Source: Acidobacteriota bacterium
GTDB lineage: Bacteria; Acidobacteriota; Terriglobia; Bryobacterales; Bryobacteraceae
DNA: 45,580 bases
Assembly (NCBI GenBank): GCA_017307505.1
Contig: JAFKEE010000065.1
Coordinates: forward strand, 1 to 45,580
Reading direction: 5' to 3'
Of the stretch, positions 40,345 through 45,580 are shown piece after piece. Under the pieces are notes generated by a model. It saw only the letters and a list, made by a program, of their open reading frames with translations. It was not told the DNA's origin and ran no database searches. The position numbers and the translations under genes were made by a program. Position 1 is the first letter of the stretch. The number at the start of each line of letters is the position of its first letter.

Positions 40345-40887
40345 TCAGCGGCCAATGGGCGGATCAGCAGCCACGTTCAGAGTGACTGTATTTGACCGAA
40401 CACACAACTTGGTCACAGGATCAACCCGCTCCAGCCGGATGCGATAGGCGCCCGGAGCGCGCAAGTCGACAATCGTGCTGACAAGGAAGAAGTCTTTGCC
40501 CGATTCCCCCGGAGCAATGTGAACAAAATGGCCGCTACCACCGACAATTAAGCGTTGCCGCCCATCCGCATCCCTGTACCCCATTTCACCTCGGCTAAAT
40601 GCCCGGCCAACTGGGGTCAGCGGCGCCGGCTTCCCCTCCCGATCCAGCACGTCAACCGCATAGACTGGGGGGCCCCTGCGGACGCTCCACAAAGAAATTG
40701 GCTCATCCGAAATATTGGTGAGCCGGATGTGAAGCCACACCTCCGCCCCGGGCTTCCAGGTCGCCGACCTCAGTTCAATCGCCATCTGAAACGAAGCTCG
40801 GGGTCCTTCCACTGCCGCCTCCTGGGCATCCAAACACACGGAACCCAGGAACAGCAGCGACGCGAGCGCAGAAATACGGAAACCCAT
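40345..40887 (-). CDS. Small secreted protein of unknown function
   Basis: The 180-residue precursor has a signal peptide (MGFRISALASLLFLGSVCLD AQ, with cleavage likely after AQ or nearby) followed by a beta-sandwich-like domain: ATWKPGAEVWLHIRLTNISD, PISLWSVRRGPPVYAVDVLD and GAYRIRLERVDPVTKLCVRS. The pattern resembles Ig-like domains that support secreted or periplasmic proteins, but no specific family is recognised. AGGAGGG lies only two bases before ATG 40887, too close for a standard ribosome-binding site, so another start is possible although the frame runs upstream over the terminator of glutamate dehydrogenase. Confidence 0.68.
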   Translation of the reverse strand: MGFRISALASLLFLGSVCLDAQEAAVEGPRASFQMAIELRSATWKPGAEVWLHIRLTNISDEPISLWSVRRGPPVYAVDVLDREGKPAPLTPVGRAFSRGEMGYRDADGRQRLIVGGSGHFVHIAPGESGKDFFLVSTIVDLRAPGAYRIRLERVDPVTKLCVRSNTVTLNVAADPPIGR

Positions 40888-40940
40888 ACCCTCCTGGACA
40901 CCAACCAGCGCGAATCCACACCACAAATCCCCGGAAACAG

Positions 40941-40972
40941 AAAAGGGGGCCTCCGGTCCACCGGAAGCCCCC
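40941..40972 (-). terminator. Rho-independent terminator of glutamate dehydrogenase gene
   Basis: On the minus strand, a 12-bp stem with one mismatch (arms 40961-40972 and 40945-40956) has a four-base loop and is followed by TTTT (40944-40941). It lies 16 bases beyond the glutamate dehydrogenase stop codon and before the next minus-strand gene. Confidence 0.88.
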
Positions 40973-40987
40973 CCACGCAAACCCAAT

Positions 40988-42277
40988 CTACGCGTAAATC
41001 CCGCGCAGCTTGATCGCGAACGCCACCCGGTCCAGAGCCAGCATGTACGCCGCGGCCCGGTTGTGCACCTTGTGGCGCTCCCCGTAATCCACGACATCCT
41101 TGAAGGAGTTCACCATAATCTCCTCCAGCCGCCCATTGACCAGTTGCTCATTCCAGAAGAAACCCTGCCTGTCCTGCACCCACTCGAAATAGGAGACCGT
41201 CACGCCGCCGGCATTCGCCAGAATATCCGGGATCACAAAGATGCCCTTCTCTTCCAGAATCTTGTCGGCCACCGCGGTCGTCGGCCCGTTGGCACCCTCA
41301 CACAGGATCTTGGCCCGGATCTTCGACGCGTTCCTCGAGTGAATCACGTTCTCCTTCGCCGCCGGAACCAGTACGTCGCAATCCAGGAACATCGCCTCGT
41401 GCTTGTCGATCGCCTCGGCTTCGGGATACCCGACAATCGTCCCCGTCGACTGCTTATACTTCATCAGCGCTTCCGGATCGATCCCGTTCGAGTTGTACAG
41501 CGCGCCGTCCCACTCGATAATCGAGATCACCTTCATCCCGGCCTTGTGCATCAGCTTCGCGGCCTTCCCGCCGACATTGCCGAAGCCCTGCACCACCACC
41601 TTCGTCTGCGCCGGATCCATATGGAACTTCCGCAGCGCCTGCAGCGTGACAAACAGGCAGCCGCGTCCCGTCGCTTCCACCCGGCCCCGCGAGCCGCCCA
41701 GGTTCAGGGGCTTGCCGGTCACCACGGCGGTGACAGTCGTGCGCTTGTGCATGGAATAGGTGTCCATGATCCAAGCCATCGTCTGCTCATTCGTATTCAT
41801 ATCGGGCGCCGGCACGTCGCGCTCCGGCCCGATGATGTCGATCAACTCAGCGGTGTAGCGCCGCGTGATCCGCTCCAGCTCATTCTGCGACAGCACGGCG
41901 GGATCACAAATGACGCCGCCCTTTCCGCCGCCAAAAGGAATGTTCACCACGGCGCACTTCCACGTCATCCAGGACGCCAGCGCCTTCACCTCGTCCAGAG
42001 TCACATCCGGAGCGAAGCGGATCCCACCTTTGGCCGGCCCGCGGGCCAGCGAATGCTGAACACGATATCCAGTAAAAACTTCTAATCGGCCGTCATCCAA
42101 TTGGACGGGAATGTGGACGGTCATCTCCAGGGTCGGCGTGCGCAGGACCTTCCGGAGACCATCGTCCAAGCCGAGCAACATGGCGGCTTCGTTGAAGCGG
42201 GCCTCGGCAGCAAGCCAGGGGTTGAACTCCCGGTCGAGAGCGGCATCGCTGTCAGGCTTCGTGGCTTCGAGGATCAT
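40988..42277 (-). CDS. Glutamate dehydrogenase (Glu/Leu/Phe/Val dehydrogenase family)
   Basis: The enzyme interconverts glutamate with 2-oxoglutarate and ammonia. The 429-residue protein has the catalytic part ([60 protein letters not shown]), an NAD(P)-binding Rossmann fold ([20 protein letters not shown]) and C-terminal [20 protein letters not shown], with [18 protein letters not shown]. The size fits the hexameric class of about 420 residues. GGAGGTGAT lies just upstream of ATG 42277, an excellent ribosome-binding site. Cofactor preference cannot be told by eye. Confidence 0.95.
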   Translation of the reverse strand: MILEATKPDSDAALDREFNPWLAAEARFNEAAMLLGLDDGLRKVLRTPTLEMTVHIPVQLDDGRLEVFTGYRVQHSLARGPAKGGIRFAPDVTLDEVKALASWMTWKCAVVNIPFGGGKGGVICDPAVLSQNELERITRRYTAELIDIIGPERDVPAPDMNTNEQTMAWIMDTYSMHKRTTVTAVVTGKPLNLGGSRGRVEATGRGCLFVTLQALRKFHMDPAQTKVVVQGFGNVGGKAAKLMHKAGMKVISIIEWDGALYNSNGIDPEALMKYKQSTGTIVGYPEAEAIDKHEAMFLDCDVLVPAAKENVIHSRNASKIRAKILCEGANGPTTAVADKILEEKGIFVIPDILANAGGVTVSYFEWVQDRQGFFWNEQLVNGRLEEIMVNSFKDVVDYGERHKVHNRAAAYMLALDRVAFAIKLRGIYA

Positions 42278-42391
42278 TGATGATCACCTCCGCCCCCATT
42301 ATGCCCTAGCGCTCAATCAGTTACTACCGCCCCACCCGCCGCCATGGACAAAAAACTCCCCCTGCGTACAGAAACAGCACCTCCGTAAGGT

Positions 42392-42422
42392 GGGTGTTAT
42401 TCTGGATCCCCGGCAAACACCC
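42392..42422 (-). terminator. Possible hairpin after the kinase-CsgG operon
   Basis: GGGTGTT (42392-42398) and AACACCC (42416-42422) form a 7-bp stem about 15 bases beyond the kinase stop codon on the minus strand. A 17-base loop and no U-tract make the call weak. Confidence 0.35.
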
Positions 42423-42437
42423 CTACCGCCCGCCGGA

Positions 42438-44243
42438 CTACCGCCCCAGGAACGTCTCCAGCTTCGTGACTTCGCGCTCGCCCAGGTCGAGATACTTCTT
42501 CCCGCCCGCCAGGTCGCCGCGCTTCATCGCGGACTCGCACTCGTCCAGGTAGAACTCCATCCGCTGCGACGCCGTGTTGATGTCGCCCCGCAGCCCCAAC
42601 CCCTGCCGGGCCTGCTCCTGCTTCAGCCGCTCCAGGCTGCTCTTCACGGAATTGGCGCGCGTCCCCAACAGCATCAACTGCTCCCGCAGGTCCCGCAATG
42701 CCCCGGCCGAGGCCTCGGCCGCCTGGTTCGCCGCATTCGACACGGGAGGCTGTTGGACCACCGGCGGAGCGGTCACCACCGGATTCTGCGCCGCGCTCGA
42801 AGGCGGATTCGCGGCTTCCATCGGCCCGCCTCCGTAGCCCGGCCGCCGCCCGCCAGGCTCCGCAGCCACCCGTCCGCCACCCGCAGGCGCCGCCGGCCCA
42901 TTCGACTTTCCAGCGGTACCCGCCGGCTGGCTCACAGGAGCCTGTCCAGCCGTCTGGTTCACGGGCGACTGGCCCGCCGGTTCGCTCACCGGGGTGGCCG
43001 CCGGTGCCCCACCCGCCTGGTCCACCCTCGGAGTCTGCGGCGTGCTCGTGCCTGCGCCCGGCGCCTCCTGCCCCGACGACAGATTCTGCTGGCCGCCGCC
43101 CGCCTGCGCCCGGAACAGCTTCGGAATTTGGATCGCGCCCACAACCAGCACGGCCACCGTCACCAGCGAGCCGATCGCGATATACAGCCCTCGATTCCCG
43201 AGCGGCTTCGCAGCCGGCACGCCCGCCGCAGGCGCGTAAGCCGGTGCCGGATGCTCGGGCGCCGGCGCCGAAATCGGCGACTGCATAAACGCCGAGGACG
43301 AAAGCGGCTGCACCGGCGGAGGAACCGTCTGCGGGGGCATCACCGGAGGCTGAGCCGCCGGCGCGGCCGTCACTGGCGCGGCCGCCACGGCGGGCCGCGT
43401 CACCGTAGCCCCCGAGATCGGCCCACCCAGCACGGACTCCATCGCCCGCAGCATCGCCGCGGCCGATTGGAATCGCCGCTCCCGGTCCTTCTCGATCGCC
43501 GTCAGGATGATATCGTTCAAAGCCTGCGGCACATTCGGATCCACCTGAATCGGCGGCACGGGCATCTCTTTCAGGTGCGCCACCATCAGCGAGTAGTCGC
43601 TGTCGCCCCGGAACGGCCTCCGCCCCGTCACAATCTCATAGAGCGAGATCCCCAGCGCATAGATGTCCGCCCGGTGGTCGAGATCCGTCGCGCCCTCGAT
43701 CTGCTCGGGCGACATGTAGGGCAGCGATCCCACGGTGAACCCGGTCTTCGTCAGCGACTGGTCCTGCTTCAGCTTGGCAATGCCGAAATCCAGCAGCTTG
43801 ATGACGCCTTCGGTCGTCACCATGATGTTCGCCGGCTTCAGATCCCGGTGGATCACGCCTTCCCCATGGGCGTACGCCAGCGCGCTCAGGACCTGGACCA
43901 TCAGCTCCGCGGCCTTCTGCGGCGGCGCCGGACCCACCTTCAGCAGCCGCTCCAGAGTCGTCCCTTCGACGTACTCCATCACCATCAGCACCTGGTTATC
44001 CACACGCAAAGCGGTGTGCAGGCCCGCGATGTTCCGGTGCGTCAGGCGTGCCTGGACCTTGATCTCCCGCAGAAACCGGTCCGCCTGGTCCTGCTCCTCG
44101 CCGGCATTCATCAGCAGGACCTTCAGGGCCTCGGTCCGCTCCGTCAGCAGGTTGCGAACTTTGTATACCTTGCCCATCCCGCCGGCGCCCAGGATGGAAA
44201 TAATCTCGTAGTCGCCGATGCGTGAACCAATCGCGTAATCCAT
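42438..44243 (-). CDS. Membrane-anchored Ser/Thr protein kinase
   Basis: The 601-residue protein has a complete Hanks-type kinase domain at about residues 12-270: ILGAGGMGKVYKV, Lys41, VIHRDLKPANIMV (Asp134), LLDFGIAKL (Asp152), and GSLPYMSPEQIEG. A proline/alanine-rich juxtamembrane linker (about 280-350) leads to one transmembrane helix (353-373) and a low-complexity Pro/Gly/Ala/Gln linker, ending in a helical C-terminal domain of about 110 residues (AGALRDLREQLMLLGTRANS, VKSSLERLKQEQARQGLGLR, CESAMKRGDLAGGKKYLDLG). That extracytoplasmic part could sense envelope signals. It lies eight bases after the CsgG-like gene, so they form one operon. Confidence 0.94.
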   Translation of the reverse strand: MDYAIGSRIGDYEIISILGAGGMGKVYKVRNLLTERTEALKVLLMNAGEEQDQADRFLREIKVQARLTHRNIAGLHTALRVDNQVLMVMEYVEGTTLERLLKVGPAPPQKAAELMVQVLSALAYAHGEGVIHRDLKPANIMVTTEGVIKLLDFGIAKLKQDQSLTKTGFTVGSLPYMSPEQIEGATDLDHRADIYALGISLYEIVTGRRPFRGDSDYSLMVAHLKEMPVPPIQVDPNVPQALNDIILTAIEKDRERRFQSAAAMLRAMESVLGGPISGATVTRPAVAAAPVTAAPAAQPPVMPPQTVPPPVQPLSSSAFMQSPISAPAPEHPAPAYAPAAGVPAAKPLGNRGLYIAIGSLVTVAVLVVGAIQIPKLFRAQAGGGQQNLSSGQEAPGAGTSTPQTPRVDQAGGAPAATPVSEPAGQSPVNQTAGQAPVSQPAGTAGKSNGPAAPAGGGRVAAEPGGRRPGYGGGPMEAANPPSSAAQNPVVTAPPVVQQPPVSNAANQAAEASAGALRDLREQLMLLGTRANSVKSSLERLKQEQARQGLGLRGDINTASQRMEFYLDECESAMKRGDLAGGKKYLDLGEREVTKLETFLGR

Positions 44244-44251
44244 CCCGGGCC

Positions 44252-45235
44252 TCAGTTCGAAGTCTTCACGGCATCGCCCACTTTCAGAGGCGATGTACCC
44301 GCATAGGTGCCGACAGCCGCCAGATCGTCCACATCGGTGATGGTCACCCAGCCGACGGTCTCTTCCACCCGCCGGATTACCTTGCCCGTAGCCGGATCCT
44401 TGATCTCGCGAGTCACCTTCACCACCTGGAACTTATCGCCGAGCGCCACGCCCGCCTTCTTGCCCACGTTCAGCGTGATGGTATTCCCGCTGACGTCCGC
44501 CACCAGGCCTTCAATCACCCGGGCATGCGCGGGAATCGCCGAGGCATTGCCTTGCAGCTGGGTCGCGGTCGATGCCACCGCCTGCGCGGTCGCCTCACCC
44601 AGGATCGAATTCGCGAACTGCGAGCTGCCAATACTGTATCCAGCGCCCGCCGCCGAACTGTAGCTGCCGCCGGAGCCCAGCAGCGACGCGCCAGACCGCT
44701 TCGACTCTCCCTTGCCCGTGAACGCCGCGTAGATCTGGGCCGTCTCGGTCCCGATGATGCGCGCGCTGATGGCGACCACCGCCTTCGCTTCCTTCTTCCC
44801 TACGCCGCCCAGGCCGTAGCGGGAAGCCATGCCGCCAAACGCCCCGCCGCCGACATTTGTCTCTTTGTCATCGCGCCCAAACTGCGTGATGCTGCCCATG
44901 ATGATCGCGTCCACGCCAAGCAGTTTGCCGATCTTGGCCGCGGCCGCCGCATCCGCGCGATCGCTATTCGAAAGGTTCTGCTCGGCCATCACCTTGTCCA
45001 GGGTCTTGCGTTCATAGACCGTATACACGCCGCCCTGCACCAGTTTCTCCACCAGCAGATCCGCAATACCTTTGCCGATATCGACGTTGCCGCCGAAGAT
45101 TGCCGAGATTCCGCCCTGCACTGTTCCGTAATCAAAATCGAGAACAGCGACCTTTTTCTTAGGCGGGGCCGATTGTGCGAGGCAGCTGAATGCCACTGCT
45201 CCAGCCAACACCGTCCGCAAAATCAACTTGTTCAT
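44252..45235 (-). CDS. CsgG/HfaB-family secreted protein
   Basis: The 327-residue precursor has a signal peptide (MNKLILRTVLAGAVAFSCLA QSA) and the CsgG-like core: KKKVAVLDFDYGTVQGG, IADLLVEKLVQGGVYTVYER KTLDKVMAEQNLS, AAKIGKLLGVDAIIMGSITQ, ISARIIGTETAQIYAAFTGK and a C-terminal beta region (VSGNTITLNVGKKAGVALGD KFQVVKV). CsgG proteins are outer-membrane lipoprotein pores; the only cysteine in the signal region is in AFSCLAQ, which is a poor lipobox. It may thus be a periplasmic member. GGAGGG lies 8 bases before the ATG. Being the first gene before a membrane kinase suggests that the kinase controls or senses it. Confidence 0.85.
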   Translation of the reverse strand: MNKLILRTVLAGAVAFSCLAQSAPPKKKVAVLDFDYGTVQGGISAIFGGNVDIGKGIADLLVEKLVQGGVYTVYERKTLDKVMAEQNLSNSDRADAAAAAKIGKLLGVDAIIMGSITQFGRDDKETNVGGGAFGGMASRYGLGGVGKKEAKAVVAISARIIGTETAQIYAAFTGKGESKRSGASLLGSGGSYSSAAGAGYSIGSSQFANSILGEATAQAVASTATQLQGNASAIPAHARVIEGLVADVSGNTITLNVGKKAGVALGDKFQVVKVTREIKDPATGKVIRRVEETVGWVTITDVDDLAAVGTYAGTSPLKVGDAVKTSN

Positions 45236-45350
45236 GACACGCCCTCCGTGTACCCCAGTATATGGCGTTCAAGCGAGTTTCCGTCCGCCACTATTTGGAA
45301 GGCAAAGACAATGCGAAGCCAGCCCGGCAGGAATCGACCACCAACCCTTG

Positions 45351-45580
45351 CCCGGAGTCCCCCAACTCTCCCTCCAGCATTACCCTGGGCGCAGCCCAGG
45401 GCCCGCCGCAACAACCCAAACTCTCCCAGCCAAACCTCTAAAACCCACAACCAACCCAATCCCGGAATCCCCCACCTCTCCCTCCAGCATTCCCCTGGCA
45501 TTGCCCAGGGCCCGCCGCAACAATCCAAACTCTCCCAGCCAAACCCCTAAAACCCGCAACCATTCCACTCCCGGAATCCC
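45351..45580. repeat. Tandem repeat of about 110 bp running off the right edge
   Basis: Unit 1 is 45351-45460 (110 bases), unit 2 is 45461-45569 (109 bases), and a third starts at 45570. The units are about 90 percent identical by eye and begin with CCCGGARTCCCCCA. Each includes a hairpin (CCCTGGGC-GCA-GCCCAGGG in unit 1; CCCTGG/CCAGGG arms in unit 2). The function is unknown. Confidence 0.85.

Noticed and set aside
42111-44225. A 704-codon plus-strand open frame opposite the kinase and the glutamate dehydrogenase start
   Set aside because: Antisense shadow with Arg/His/Leu-rich composition and no motif; both minus-strand genes are clear.
45232-45528. A 98-codon minus-strand frame across the 110-bp repeats, and a similar one at 45380-45568
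   Set aside because: The frames stay open because of repeat composition (WLGEFGLLRRALG repeated); no ribosome-binding site or family.
44222-45550. A 442-codon plus-strand open frame opposite the CsgG-like gene
   Set aside because: Antisense to a well supported gene and running into the tandem repeat; no family features.
1-45580. tRNA, rRNA, CRISPR arrays, insertion sequences, prophage genes, riboswitches
   Set aside because: No cloverleaf, ribosomal, spacer-repeat or transposase/integrase sequence was seen on reading both strands; a covariance-model scan was not possible.

Overview
The window is 45.6 kb of uniformly high-G+C bacterial chromosome, densely coded on both strands, with no tRNA, rRNA, CRISPR array or insertion sequence that I can see. 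Several traits point to a soil or wetland Acidobacteriota of the Solibacter/Bryobacter type: an ECF sigma factor of the Sig-70_X6 kind paired with a Ser/Thr kinase-TPR protein, a second Ser/Thr kinase next to a CsgG-like lipoprotein-family gene, secreted TPR-thioredoxin proteins, and short dispersed intergenic repeats. This assignment is an inference from gene families; no phylogenetic marker was compared.

Region 1 (1-15.5 kb) is a large flagellar cluster. A truncated sigma-54 activator (FleQ-like) and fliS sit at the left edge. A minus-strand unit encodes rod and ring parts in the transcribed order flgF-flgG-flgA-flgH, then flgI-flgJ after a 145-bp gap. A divergent plus-strand unit encodes hook and export parts in the order fliK-flgD-flgE-fliN-fliO-fliP-fliQ-fliR-flhB, followed by a stand-alone receiver protein and motA-motB. 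The 220-bp divergent gap holds an 18-bp palindrome flanked by two sigma-54-like sites. Flagellin, flhA, fliF, fliG and fliM are not in the window.

Region 2 (14.8-22.8 kb) has a hypothetical gene convergent with motB, a PhoA-type alkaline phosphatase, a 175-residue protein of unknown function divergent from a TOMM-type E1-like/YcaO fusion protein, a Ser/Thr kinase-TPR gene coupled to an ECF sigma gene, and an M23 peptidase. The YcaO locus is the most likely place for an undescribed modification system: the YcaO enzyme appears to lack a leader-binding domain and the usual proline-rich C terminus, and no normal precursor peptide is adjacent.

Region 3 (22.8-30 kb) has a TPR-thioredoxin protein, then a three-gene signalling unit (a 74-residue protein, a 323-residue DUF6976-like protein and a PAS-rich hybrid histidine kinase with two receivers). 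A perfect sigma-28 -10 octamer lies inside a hairpin just upstream of that unit. A monofunctional peptidoglycan glycosyltransferase (mtgA) converges on the kinase.

Region 4 (30-45.6 kb) has the electron-bifurcating transhydrogenase nfnB-nfnA, an exported acetamidase/formamidase with an extra beta-barrel-like N-terminal domain, a secreted repeat protein, anmK, mutS (flanked by direct repeats of about 125 bp), a small secreted protein, glutamate dehydrogenase, a Ser/Thr kinase plus CsgG-like operon, and a 110-bp tandem repeat running off the right edge. nfnAB and glutamate dehydrogenase suggest a redox-flexible, possibly facultatively fermentative metabolism; mtgA, anmK and the M23 peptidase cover cell-wall synthesis and recycling.
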